A stretch of 64,000 bases of DNA from contig NZ_VTYQ01000014.1 in the NCBI RefSeq assembly GCF_013113835.1, forward strand, positions 23,434-87,433. The letters run 5' to 3'. The notes under the pieces were generated by a model. The model was not told the DNA's origin. It did no database searches and saw nothing but the letters and a program-made list of their open reading frames with translations. This document shows, piece after piece, positions 34,888 to 43,054 of this stretch. Positions within the stretch are counted from its first letter, which is position 1. Each line of letters opens with the position of its first letter. The position numbers were made by a program, and so were the translations under genes. The DNA is from Vibrio sp. RE88. Its GTDB lineage: Bacteria; Pseudomonadota; Gammaproteobacteria; Enterobacterales; Vibrionaceae.

Positions 34888-35856
34888 ATGGCATTGAACA
34901 AACTTATTAAAGTTGGTGCTATTGCAGCTGCTGTAATGGGTGCTGGCGCGGTTAACGCTCAAGAGTTCATCACTATTGGTACTGGTTCTGTAACTGGTGT
35001 TTACTACCCAACTGGTGGTGCAATTTGTAAGCTGGTTAACAAAGGCCGTAAAGATCACAACATTCGTTGTTCTGTAGAATCGACAGGTGGTTCGATCTAC
35101 AACGTCAACACTATCCGTGCGGGCGAACTGGACTTCGGTATCGTTCAGTCTGACTGGCAGTACCATGGTTACAACGGTACAAGTAAGTTTGCGGAACAAG
35201 GCCCGTACAAAGAGCTACGTGCAATGTTCTCTCTACACACAGAACCATTCAACATCATCGCTCGTTCTGACTCGGGTATCGAAAACGTTGCTGACCTGAA
35301 AGGCAAGCGCGTAAACATCGGTAACCCAGGTTCTGGTGACCGTGCGACTATGGGTGTAGTAATGGAAGCAATGGGCTGGACTAACGACAGCTTCAAACTT
35401 GCTTCTGAGCTAAAAGGTTCTGAGCGTTCACAAGCCTTGTGTGACAACAAAATCGACGCGTTCGTTTATGTTGTTGGCCATCCAAACGGATCAATCAAAG
35501 AAGCAACCACTTCATGTGATGCGAAGCTAGTTTCAGCGACTGGCGCGAAAATCGATGAAATCGTTGCAGACAACCCATACTACGCATTCAGTACAGTTCC
35601 AGCGGGCATGTACCGTGGTACAGATAAAGACGTAAACAGCTTTGGTGTTGCCGCTACTATGGTAACGACTACTAACGTTTCTGACGAAGTGGCTTACAAC
35701 GTTGCAAAATCTGTATTCGAGAACTTCGATACCTTTAAGCGTCTGCACCCTGCGTTTGCAAACCTTAAGAAAGAAGACATGGTGAAAGCTGGTCTTTCTA
35801 TCCCTCTACACCCAGGTGCTGAGAAATACTACAAAGAAGTAGGTCTACTTAAGTAA
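34888..35856 (+). CDS. TAXI-family TRAP transporter solute-binding protein
   Basis: The 322-residue periplasmic protein has a signal peptide (MALNKLIKVGAIAAAVMGAG, cut before QEFITIGTG). It carries the TAXI pattern: ITIGTGSVTGVYYPTGGAICKLVN and STGGSIYNVNTIRAGELDFGIVQSDW. TRAP systems import organic acids or amino acids by sodium or proton gradients; TAXI proteins are the glutamate/2-oxoglutarate-like subfamily. The fused permease follows after 228 bases. GGAAGGG precedes the ATG. Ligand not readable. Confidence 0.93.
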   Translation: MALNKLIKVGAIAAAVMGAGAVNAQEFITIGTGSVTGVYYPTGGAICKLVNKGRKDHNIRCSVESTGGSIYNVNTIRAGELDFGIVQSDWQYHGYNGTSKFAEQGPYKELRAMFSLHTEPFNIIARSDSGIENVADLKGKRVNIGNPGSGDRATMGVVMEAMGWTNDSFKLASELKGSERSQALCDNKIDAFVYVVGHPNGSIKEATTSCDAKLVSATGAKIDEIVADNPYYAFSTVPAGMYRGTDKDVNSFGVAATMVTTTNVSDEVAYNVAKSVFENFDTFKRLHPAFANLKKEDMVKAGLSIPLHPGAEKYYKEVGLLK

Positions 35857-35934
35857 CCTCTCTTTGTTCACCAAGGAGGTTACAGCCTCTTTGGTGCACC
35901 AAGCTCTAAGGTATTGAGCAATATCATATTATTT

Positions 35935-35965
35935 GGAGTTTCACATTTTTGAAACTCCTCTTTAT
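35935..35965 (+). terminator. Intercistronic hairpin between TRAP binding protein and permease
   Basis: GGAGTTTCA / TGAAACTCC (9 bp) is followed by TCTTTATTT. It probably terminates part of the transcripts so that the binding protein is made in excess over the permease. Confidence 0.6.
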
Positions 35966-36084
35966 TTCTATCTACCAAAAACTTACAACTGAGCAATATT
36001 TCATCTTTTCACTAAACTGAAAGATGCAAAATCAGGTTCTGACAATCATAAAAAGACAGGCCATTTATAATAAGGATTAAGTTC

Positions 36085-38664
36085 ATGTCGAAGACAACAT
36101 CTCCGTCTCAAGACGTGCAAGAAATGGTAGCTCAAGCCGATACAGGTGCCCGTGCCCCACTGGGGATTCCTGGCCGCATCCTATGGTTTGTGCCGCTATG
36201 TTGGTCATTATTCCAACTTTGGTACGCATCCCCTCTGCCGTTCATATTTAATTTTGGCGTACTCAACGACACTGAAGCACGTTCGATACATTTGATGTTT
36301 GCCGTGTTCCTAGCGTTTACCGCTTACCCCGCTCTGAAAACCTCTCCTCGTGACCGAATTCCTGCTCTGGATTGGCTACTTGCGTTAGCTGGCAGTTTCT
36401 CCGCAGCGTATATCTATATTTTCTACACCGAGCTGGCTGGCCGCTCAGGGGCTCCAACAACATTTGATATTGTTGTTGCAGTCATGGGTATGGTGCTGCT
36501 ACTTGAAGCAACACGCCGTGCACTGGGTCCACCACTGATGGTTGTTGCAGCCGTCTTCTTATTGTACACCTTTGGCGGCCCGTACATGCCAGATGTTATC
36601 GCTCACAAAGGGGCAAGCCTTAACAAGGCTATGTCTCACCTGTGGCTAACAACAGAAGGTGTATTTGGTGTTGCTTTGGGCGTATCAACGTCATTCGTAT
36701 TCCTATTCGTACTGTTCGGCGCCATGCTAGAACGTGCGGGTGCGGGTGCGTACTTCATTAAAGTCGCTTTCTCTCTACTTGGCCATATGAAAGGCGGCCC
36801 AGCAAAAGCGGCCGTTGTGGCATCAGGTTTGTCTGGTCTGGTTTCTGGTTCTTCCATTGCCAACGTAGTAACGACTGGTACCTTCACTATCCCGTTAATG
36901 AAACGTGTTGGTTTCCCGGGAACGAAAGCAGGTGCAGTAGAAGTTGCCGCTTCAACCAACGGTCAGCTAACGCCACCTATCATGGGCGCAGCTGCATTCT
37001 TGATGGTTGAATATGTCGGTATCTCATATGTAGAGGTGATTAAGGCCGCGATTCTTCCAGCTCTAATCTCATACATCGCTCTGATCTACATTGTTCATCT
37101 AGAAGCGTGTAAAGCGGGCATGACTGGCCTTCCGCGTCGTCACAATCCGACGCTAATCGCGAGCTTGCTGTCATTTACTGGCACCATCCTCGGCTTGTGT
37201 GTCATCAGTGCAGTGGTGTACTACGGTATCGGGTGGACAAAAGACGTCTTCGGTGACGCAGCAACACCAATCGTCACCGTTGCGCTCCTCCTTTCTTACG
37301 TCGGCTTGGTCAATGTCTCAGCCAAATATGCCAAAGAAGGGGCGATTGAAATTGATGCTGAATTGACTGAAGTGCCGGATCCAGGTCCAACAATTAAATC
37401 GGGCTTGCACTACCTGCTACCAATTGTGGTACTGGTATGGTGTTTAACGGTAGAGCGTTTCTCGCCAGGTTTGTCTGCGTTTTGGGCAACGGTATTCATG
37501 ATCTTTATCCTGATTACTCAACGTCCTCTAATGGCCGTAATGTCAAAGCAAGGTTCTATTGCTGAGCAAACCAAAGAAGGCTTTATTGATTTGCTAGAGA
37601 GCCTAGTCTCGGGTGCACGTAACATGATCGGTATCGGTGTGGCCACTGCAGCAGCTGGTACGGTTGTTGGTGTTGTCACACTTACGGGTATCGGTCTCGT
37701 GATGACGGATTTCGTCGAGTTTATCTCGGGCGGTAACATTATCCTGATGCTACTGTTCACCGCAGTGATCAGTCTAATCTTGGGTATGGGTCTACCGACG
37801 ACTGCAAACTACATCGTAGTTTCTACGTTGATGGCACCTGTTATCGTGACTCTGGGTGCACAAAGCGGCTTGATCATCCCTCTAATCGCCGTTCACTTGT
37901 TTGTGTTCTACTTCGGTATTCTGGCGGATGATACACCTCCGGTTGGTTTGGCGGCCTTCGCAGCAGCGGCTATCGCTAAATCGGATCCGATTCGAACAGG
38001 TATCCAGGGCTTTACCTACGATATTCGTACCGCCATCTTGCCATTTATGTTCATCTTCAACACCCAGCTTCTTTTGATGGGTATTGATAGTTGGTGGCAT
38101 TTGTTGCTCACGATCATATCTTCCGTCATCGCAATGCTGATATTCTCTGCAGCAACACAAGGCTGGTGGTTTACGAAGAACAAGTGGTGGGAAACCGTTC
38201 TGCTCTTGGCTCTGACGTTTACTTTCTTCCGCCCTGGTTTCTGGTGGGATCAAATTTACCCAGCCAAAGTACTTCACCCAGGTACAGAGATCGCGCAAAT
38301 CACTGAACAGCTACCAGTTGGTCAAGAGATTGAGCTTCTTGTTGCCGGTGAGAACCTTGAAGGTGATTTCATTTCGAAGACCGTACGACTGCCATTCGAG
38401 GACAGTGCGAAGTCCGGTGAAGATCGTATCTCATCTATGGGTCTGATGCTGAATAACAGCAATGGTCGCATGTTGGTGGACATGGTCGAGTTCGGTAGCC
38501 CAGCAGAAGCAGCTGGCGTTGATTTCGACTGGGAAATTCGCTCTGTCGTGGTAGATGCAGATCGACCAATGAAAGAGTGGGTCTTCGTTCCTGCACTGCT
38601 ACTGCTCATCGGTCTAGGCATGAACCAGAGAAGACGAGCTCGTAAGGATGAACTGAGCGCGTAA
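36085..38664 (+). CDS. TRAP transporter fused permease (DctQM-like, TAXI type)
   Basis: The 859-residue membrane protein fuses the small (Q) and large (M) TRAP subunits. After a ~35-residue cytoplasmic start come four Q-type helices, then the M domain with GLVSGSSIANVVTTGTFTIPLMKRVG, GQLTPPIMGAAAFLM and GMGLPTTANYIVVSTLMAPV. A soluble ~120-residue tail (KVLHPGTEIAQITEQLPVGQEIELLV...) resembles DUF3394 and ends with one helix and a basic RRRARK. AAGGAT precedes the ATG. It works with the binding protein encoded upstream and a universal stress protein gene downstream. Confidence 0.93.
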   Translation: MSKTTSPSQDVQEMVAQADTGARAPLGIPGRILWFVPLCWSLFQLWYASPLPFIFNFGVLNDTEARSIHLMFAVFLAFTAYPALKTSPRDRIPALDWLLALAGSFSAAYIYIFYTELAGRSGAPTTFDIVVAVMGMVLLLEATRRALGPPLMVVAAVFLLYTFGGPYMPDVIAHKGASLNKAMSHLWLTTEGVFGVALGVSTSFVFLFVLFGAMLERAGAGAYFIKVAFSLLGHMKGGPAKAAVVASGLSGLVSGSSIANVVTTGTFTIPLMKRVGFPGTKAGAVEVAASTNGQLTPPIMGAAAFLMVEYVGISYVEVIKAAILPALISYIALIYIVHLEACKAGMTGLPRRHNPTLIASLLSFTGTILGLCVISAVVYYGIGWTKDVFGDAATPIVTVALLLSYVGLVNVSAKYAKEGAIEIDAELTEVPDPGPTIKSGLHYLLPIVVLVWCLTVERFSPGLSAFWATVFMIFILITQRPLMAVMSKQGSIAEQTKEGFIDLLESLVSGARNMIGIGVATAAAGTVVGVVTLTGIGLVMTDFVEFISGGNIILMLLFTAVISLILGMGLPTTANYIVVSTLMAPVIVTLGAQSGLIIPLIAVHLFVFYFGILADDTPPVGLAAFAAAAIAKSDPIRTGIQGFTYDIRTAILPFMFIFNTQLLLMGIDSWWHLLLTIISSVIAMLIFSAATQGWWFTKNKWWETVLLLALTFTFFRPGFWWDQIYPAKVLHPGTEIAQITEQLPVGQEIELLVAGENLEGDFISKTVRLPFEDSAKSGEDRISSMGLMLNNSNGRMLVDMVEFGSPAEAAGVDFDWEIRSVVVDADRPMKEWVFVPALLLLIGLGMNQRRRARKDELSA

Positions 38665-38798
38665 CTTAGTTAGCCTCGCTCCACAGAAGGAAGTGAGGCT
38701 ACACTTATACTAAACCACTTAATTTCAGTGGATTTGGTATCAACTAAGGATACATATCTCAGCCATTTCCATGGTTGAGACTGAATAGAGAGCTATCG

Positions 38799-39236
38799 AT
38801 GTATAAGCAAATTCTTGTTCCTGTCGATCTGAACGACAAAGGCTTTTCTGATAAAGCACTTGAACTGGCTGTCTGGCACGCCAAGCACTCCAATGCTCAA
38901 GTTCATCTTCTGAACGTATTACCAGGTATTCACATGTCAATGGTTGCGACCTACTTTCCAAAGGATGCCGCAGCGAAAATGAAAAATGACGTTGAGAATC
39001 AGCTGAAACAGTTCGCTGTCCAGCACATTCCTGAAGAAGTCGTCTATAAAGCGCACGTAGCTGAAGGCAAGGCGTACGCTACTATTCTCGACTACGCAGA
39101 AAAGCTCGGTGCTGACCTGATTGTGATGCCAAGCCATAAGCGTTCTAAACTGGATAAAGTGGTATTAGGCTCCGTCGCCAGTAAAGTGGTTCAGAACTCA
39201 CCAATCAATGTCTTAGTGGTAAAACCGCAAGGCTAA
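38799..39236 (+). CDS. UspA-family universal stress protein linked to TRAP transporter
   Basis: The 145-residue cytoplasmic protein begins MYKQILVPVDLNDKGFSDKALELAVWHAK and ends with the ATP-binding pattern GADLIVMPSHKRSKLDKVVLGSVASKVVQNSPINVLVV. The frame extends to a TTG at 38775, but the ATG at 38799 matches the family start. In Halomonas the USP TeaD is encoded next to a TRAP transporter (TeaABC) and modulates it. The context here suggests a similar role. No terminator separates it clearly from the permease; a hairpin without T-run (38672-38702) lies between. Confidence 0.9.
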   Translation: MYKQILVPVDLNDKGFSDKALELAVWHAKHSNAQVHLLNVLPGIHMSMVATYFPKDAAAKMKNDVENQLKQFAVQHIPEEVVYKAHVAEGKAYATILDYAEKLGADLIVMPSHKRSKLDKVVLGSVASKVVQNSPINVLVVKPQG

Positions 39237-39253
39237 GTGGACCGAATAAAGAC

Positions 39254-39282
39254 AAAAGGCGCTCAACTGAGCGCCTTTTTTA
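39254..39282 (+). terminator. Terminator of the TRAP-USP block
   Basis: AAAGGCGCTC / GAGCGCCTTT with a 4-base loop and T-run, 17 bases after the USP stop. Confidence 0.9.
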
Positions 39283-39296
39283 ATAGTTATTAACGA

Positions 39297-39325
39297 TTGA
39301 TATTATAGTTTTAATCGAATTTAAC
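39297..39325 (+). promoter_or_regulatory. Candidate promoter of the DUF2061 gene
   Basis: TTGATA (39297-39302) and TTTAAC (39320-39325) are 17 bases apart, and the Fur box follows at once. A repressor bound there would block this promoter. The -10 match is moderate. Confidence 0.4.
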
Positions 39326-39344
39326 TAATGATAATGATTATCAA
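39326..39344 (+). promoter_or_regulatory. Fur box upstream of the tandem DUF2061 gene
   Basis: AATGATAATGATTATCAAT contains the perfect 7-1-7 Fur core TGATAATGATTATCA (39329-39343). It ends 36 bases before the ATG at 39381. Iron-dependent repression of this gene is the direct inference. Confidence 0.75.
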
Positions 39345-39380
39345 TAATGATCCTATCAACACTAAAGACTGGATCACATC

Positions 39381-39773
39381 ATGAAAAAGACACTCACCTT
39401 TGCTGCTATTCACTTCACAATCGCGTTCACTGTCGCGTATCTATTAACGGGTGATATCTTGATCGGCAGTCTGATTGCCATGATCGAACCTATGGTAAAC
39501 ACCGTTGCGTTTTATTTTCATGAACGAGTGTGGCAAGCCTCACCCCAGCTGAAAAAACGTGAGAACGCTACCGCGTTGAAAACCACCAGCTTTGCCGTTG
39601 TACACTTTAGTGTGGCGTTCAGTGTGGCTTATCTTTTGACTGGTAGCTGGCTAGTCGGTGGAATTATGGCTGCGATTGAACCAAGTATTAATACTCTCGC
39701 CTATTACTTCCATGAACGAGTGTGGCAGCGCAAACAACGCCCGCTATTTTCACAGCAAGCCGCTCATGTTTGA
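39381..39773 (+). CDS. Small membrane protein with two DUF2061 repeats, probably iron-regulated
   Basis: The 130-residue protein is an internal duplication. Copy 1 (FAAIHFTIAFTVAYLLTGDI...EPMVNTVAFYFHERVWQ) and copy 2 (FAVVHFSVAFSVAYLLTGSW...EPSINTLAYYFHERVWQ) are about 60% identical by eye and joined by a ~20-residue basic linker. Each copy has two short hydrophobic helices and conserved His, Glu-Pro, Asn and HERVWQ. DUF2061 has no known function. A Fur box lies just upstream, so it is likely induced by iron starvation. The Shine-Dalgarno match is poor. Its stop is six bases from the convergent gene's stop. Confidence 0.85.
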   Translation: MKKTLTFAAIHFTIAFTVAYLLTGDILIGSLIAMIEPMVNTVAFYFHERVWQASPQLKKRENATALKTTSFAVVHFSVAFSVAYLLTGSWLVGGIMAAIEPSINTLAYYFHERVWQRKQRPLFSQQAAHV

Positions 39774-39779
39774 AAACAG

Positions 39780-40580
39780 CTACACCGGGAAATGGGTCAC
39801 ACAGAGATCTTCACTCAATCCGATGTTAAATTTCTGCGTTTGACCATCCAACATCACTTCTAGCTGATACAGATCGTTAGGATCAGGCTGGCTGGCATCG
39901 AAATAGATTGGCGCTTCGACCTGAAACAGAGCGCTCGCATGATCATTTCGAACATCGATAGGCAGGTGATACGTCATTCCATTGAACTTAACCGACGCAG
40001 ATATCAGCCCCGGTGAATAGGTTTTGTAATGCAGATCGACCATAAACTCACAGCCACCGCCGTGGTGCCAGATCTGCTCAGTGACAACATGATCTAAACG
40101 CACATGACGGATAAACTGCAGGTAAGGCTCTTTCCAGATACCCACTCGTGAATCAAACCTTTGGTGAGGTTGTTCACCTAAAGGACAAATATCCAGTCTG
40201 TCCTCTTCAAATAAAAGCTCTTCTTCCTCTTCAAGAAATAGGATCTCAAAACGATTTCGACCTAATTGCATGTATGGGCGAATGTCCTTTTTGTATTCCG
40301 CCTGTGAGCCATCACAATCAAACAACGCGATACCATTAAGTCGCACTTCAGCATGGTAATCTACACCACCGAGCACCAAGTCAACGGCTGGAAATGCCAG
40401 CATCGCCTCGTCCACTTCAATATCGTGCATCAAGTGCCACTCTTGCTCCGCAATCTCTTGTTCGGACAATGCATCAGGTAGCCGCGCACTCAACGCTGCA
40501 GGAAAAGTAATATCATCCTGAGGAACAGAAAGGTCAGTAAGCGGAGAGATCTGCCATAAGCCTGCGAGTGATAGCTGCAT
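39780..40580 (-). CDS. Beta-mannosidase-like (GH2) sugar-binding and Ig-like region without catalytic domain
   Basis: The 266-residue protein starts LSLAGLWQISPL and continues with VDLVLGGVDYHAEVRLNGIALFDCDG...YKKDIRPYMQLGRNRFEILFLE and SRVGIWKEPYLQFI. This is the pattern of the N-terminal galactose-binding-like domain of beta-mannosidases (LxGxW, GLDTxAxVxLNG, GIWKxV). An Ig-like beta domain follows (about 165-266), then the protein stops where the TIM-barrel would begin. No catalytic acids and no signal peptide are seen. The frame is intact and has AAGGGAA before the ATG, so it is probably a functional stand-alone protein rather than debris. Function unknown, perhaps glycan binding. Confidence 0.7.
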   Translation of the reverse strand: MQLSLAGLWQISPLTDLSVPQDDITFPAALSARLPDALSEQEIAEQEWHLMHDIEVDEAMLAFPAVDLVLGGVDYHAEVRLNGIALFDCDGSQAEYKKDIRPYMQLGRNRFEILFLEEEEELLFEEDRLDICPLGEQPHQRFDSRVGIWKEPYLQFIRHVRLDHVVTEQIWHHGGGCEFMVDLHYKTYSPGLISASVKFNGMTYHLPIDVRNDHASALFQVEAPIYFDASQPDPNDLYQLEVMLDGQTQKFNIGLSEDLCVTHFPV

Positions 40581-40674
40581 GTTTCCCTTAATAAAATTGC
40601 GCTAGATCAAGTTTGGGTGATTATAAAGAATCGTCTGAATGAAAGATACTTATCCCTCGACGAATTACAGCGAC

Positions 40675-40700
40675 AAAAAAAACCAGCCATTAGGCTGGTT
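40675..40700 (-). terminator. rraB terminator
   Basis: On the minus strand AACCAGCC / GGCTGGTT (loop of 4) is followed by a T-run, 14 bases past the rraB stop. Confidence 0.88.
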
Positions 40701-40714
40701 TCTTCAACAACTCG

Positions 40715-41128
40715 TTACTCTTCGTCGTCATCTTCTTCTGGGTACAGCGCATCTTCGCCTTCGTAGTAGGTACCCCATCCGTCGTAGATGATGTCGTATT
40801 TCTCTGCAAGGTGAATCAGCTTCTCTACTTGAGCATCAATCGCTTCTGCATCAAGGGCAGATTCCATTGTAGCGTCACAACACAGCAGTTTGTTGCCATC
40901 TTCATCTTCTGTTTCTTCAGCTTCCAATACTTCAAAGCCCATTTTAAACGCTTCAACAACGGCTTTTTCCAGCGTATCGAAATCTTCTGCAAACAAGTGA
41001 TGTTCAATTTCATACAAGGCATCTGGATCACTGCCATCTTCACGTAAGGCTTGGATGATCTCGCGAGTCTCTTCCTTTTGAATCTCAATTAATTCTTCAA
41101 CTGATAGATATTCGTCTTCATGAGACAT
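40715..41128 (-). CDS. rraB: Regulator of ribonuclease E activity RraB
   Basis: RraB binds RNase E and changes which RNAs it cleaves. The 137-residue acidic protein keeps the family core: QKEETREIIQALREDGSDPDALYEIEHHLFAEDFDTLEKAVVEAFKMGFEV and AIDAQVEKLIHLAEKYDIIYDGWGTYYEG, then an Asp/Glu-rich tail. It is monocistronic, divergent from arcA across a long gap. Confidence 0.93.
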   Translation of the reverse strand: MSHEDEYLSVEELIEIQKEETREIIQALREDGSDPDALYEIEHHLFAEDFDTLEKAVVEAFKMGFEVLEAEETEDEDGNKLLCCDATMESALDAEAIDAQVEKLIHLAEKYDIIYDGWGTYYEGEDALYPEEDDDEE

Positions 41129-41693
41129 AAGTCGGCTCCAGATAGTGACAACATTGATCGATTTTTACCGCAACGGAATATCGCATGGATCCAGTGAAAT
41201 TACTACCCGCAATCCATTCGGATCGTCATCTTTATTGAGGTCATGATTAATGATCTCATCGGATCCAGCTCACAACATCGGAAACTTAACATTTTTTTAT
41301 CATCATTGTGATTCAGAATTATCTGTGGTCGTCGATCACAGTTTCCCGCCCTTAGTTATGCGTTTTTATTTTTCATTGCTGCATATCTTAGGAAAAATGA
41401 GATCTGCATAGAAATATACCTTTCTGTCACCAGTTGGCAAAGTTGTGAATAGCTATGCTGAATTCAATTTTAATTTGTCAAAATTTCTCCAATGGCGTGA
41501 CGAATAGAGTCGCAAAGTCAGCGCACATATTTCACGGCTACATTTTCAGATAAAAAAGTTACCTTTGGTAAATTTTACAAAACTTAAAACCATTAAAATA
41601 ACAAAAACCAGTTTTTGAAGCCAACATTACCGCTTGCATCTTGATAACAACCTTGTCATAAATACGCACTGGATATTATTGTAAGGATGCAAA
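41129..41693. other. Long divergent regulatory region rraB/arcA (565 bases)
   Basis: No gene is seen. Features: an inverted repeat TGAGGTCAT-N5-ATGATCTCA (41236-41258, 8 of 9 paired) flanked by CGGATC on both sides; a loose CRP-like element CTGTG-N9-CACAG near 41322-41340 with wrong spacing; the ArgR-like sites at 41444-41472; and AAGGA before arcA. The length is unusual for this compact region and implies multi-input control of arcA. Confidence 0.5.
41444..41472 (+). promoter_or_regulatory. Candidate ArgR operator upstream of arcA
   Basis: TGTGAATAGCTATGC (41444-41458) equals the argR upstream element except for one base. It is followed directly by TGAATTCAATTTTA, giving two TGAAT half-sites and one ATTCA within 27 bases. 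It lies about 220-250 bases ahead of the arcA ATG, consistent with ArgR acting there, possibly as an activator. Confidence 0.5.
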
Positions 41694-42923
41694 ATGAGTA
41701 AGTTGTACGTAGGCTCAGAAGTAGGCCAGTTAAGACGTGTATTGTTAGCCCGACCAGAGCGAGCGTTAACCCACCTCACCCCTTCAAACTGCCATGAGCT
41801 ACTGTTTGACGATGTTCTTGCTGTGGAAGCCGCAGGTGAAGAACATGATCAGTTTGCACAAACTCTGACGAAGCAAGGGGTTGAAGTATTACTGCTTCAC
41901 GATCTCCTAGTAGAAACTTTGGCAGTAAAAGAAGCCAAAGAGTGGTTACTGGATACTCAGATCTCTGACTTCCGCTACGGTCCGACGTTTGCTCGCGATC
42001 TACGCCATTACTTGTCGGATATGGATAATGAGCACTTAGCAACGATCTTGCTCGGTGGCTTGGCTTATTCAGAGCTGCCAATTCAGTCTTCGTCAATGCT
42101 ACCTAAGATGCATCGTCCGCTGGACTTTGTTATCGAGCCACTACCAAACCATCTCTTCACTCGTGACACTTCATGTTGGGTTTATGGCGGTGTATCTCTT
42201 AACCCGATGATGAAACCAGCCCGTCAACGTGAGACGAACCATCTAAGAGCGATTTATCGCTGGCACCCAGTCTTCGCCGGGCAAGATTTCATCAAATACT
42301 TTGGTGATGAAGATCTGCATTACGACAACGCCAATATTGAAGGCGGTGACGTACTGGTTATCGGTAAAGGTGCGGTGTTGGTCGGTATGTCTGAACGTAC
42401 GACGGCACAAGGTGTTGAGAACTTAGCGGCAAACCTATTTAAGAACGGTCAAGCCAAAGAAGTGATTGCCATCGATTTGCCAAAACACCGTTCTTGCATG
42501 CATTTAGATACGGTCATGACCCATATGGATATTGACACTTTCTCCGTTTACCCAGAGATCATGCGTAAAGACCTTGATACTTGGCGTCTGACTCCTAAAG
42601 GAGACAGCGAAGACGGTGAAATGAAAGTCGAGCAAGTTCCAAGCTACACTCACGCGATTGAAGAAGCGCTTGGTGTCGATTACCTCAAGATCATCACAAC
42701 AGGTGGTGACAACTATGAAGCGGAACGTGAGCAGTGGAATGACGCGAACAACGTTCTCACTGTGAAGCCAGGCGTAGTAATTGGCTATGAACGCAACGTC
42801 TACACTAACGAGAAGTACGACAAAGCTGGTATCGAGGTTCTGACCATTCCAGGTAATGAACTGGGTCGCGGCCGCGGTGGCGCTCGTTGTATGAGCTGCC
42901 CAATTGAGCGTGACGATATCTAG
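41694..42923 (+). CDS. arcA: Arginine deiminase
   Basis: ArcA hydrolyses arginine to citrulline and ammonia, the first step of the ADI energy and acid-resistance pathway. The 409-residue chain has the ADI patterns PLPNHLFTRDTSCWVYGGV, NIEGGDVLVIGKG, HRSCMHLDTVMTHMD and the C-terminal GGARCMSCPIERD, whose first Cys (399) is the catalytic nucleophile. GTAAGGA precedes the ATG. No carbamate kinase or antiporter gene is adjacent, so it stands alone here. ArgR-like sites upstream suggest arginine control. Confidence 0.95.
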   Translation: MSKLYVGSEVGQLRRVLLARPERALTHLTPSNCHELLFDDVLAVEAAGEEHDQFAQTLTKQGVEVLLLHDLLVETLAVKEAKEWLLDTQISDFRYGPTFARDLRHYLSDMDNEHLATILLGGLAYSELPIQSSSMLPKMHRPLDFVIEPLPNHLFTRDTSCWVYGGVSLNPMMKPARQRETNHLRAIYRWHPVFAGQDFIKYFGDEDLHYDNANIEGGDVLVIGKGAVLVGMSERTTAQGVENLAANLFKNGQAKEVIAIDLPKHRSCMHLDTVMTHMDIDTFSVYPEIMRKDLDTWRLTPKGDSEDGEMKVEQVPSYTHAIEEALGVDYLKIITTGGDNYEAEREQWNDANNVLTVKPGVVIGYERNVYTNEKYDKAGIEVLTIPGNELGRGRGGARCMSCPIERDDI

Positions 42924-42944
42924 CGATAAGCAACAAATACAGAG

Positions 42945-42977
42945 AGGGTTGGCGTGAAAGCGCCAACCCTTTTTTTT
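42945..42977 (+). terminator. arcA terminator
   Basis: A 10-bp perfect stem AGGGTTGGCG / CGCCAACCCT with a 6-base loop and a run of T residues. Confidence 0.93.
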
Positions 42978-42992
42978 AGATAATGATTATCA
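42978..42992. promoter_or_regulatory. Fur-like box between convergent terminators
   Basis: AGATAATGATTATCA matches the 7-1-7 Fur core at 14 of 15 positions. It sits between the arcA and plsC terminators, where no promoter is expected. It may be a chance match, a relic, or mark an unseen small transcript. Confidence 0.4.
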
Positions 42993-43002
42993 CCAGAGAC
43001 AA

Positions 43003-43024
43003 AAAAGCCCCAGTCTATACTGAG
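43003..43024 (-). terminator. plsC terminator
   Basis: On the minus strand GCCTCAG / CTGGGGC (one G-T pair, 6-base loop) is followed by TTTTTT, about 30 bases past the plsC stop. Confidence 0.75.
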
Positions 43025-43054
43025 GCCATATTTCGTTATTTCATTTACTAGAAG

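Noticed and set aside
41322..41340. CTGTG...CACAG palindrome upstream of arcA as a CRP site
   Set aside because: The spacer is one base too long for the CRP consensus, so it is mentioned only as a loose element.
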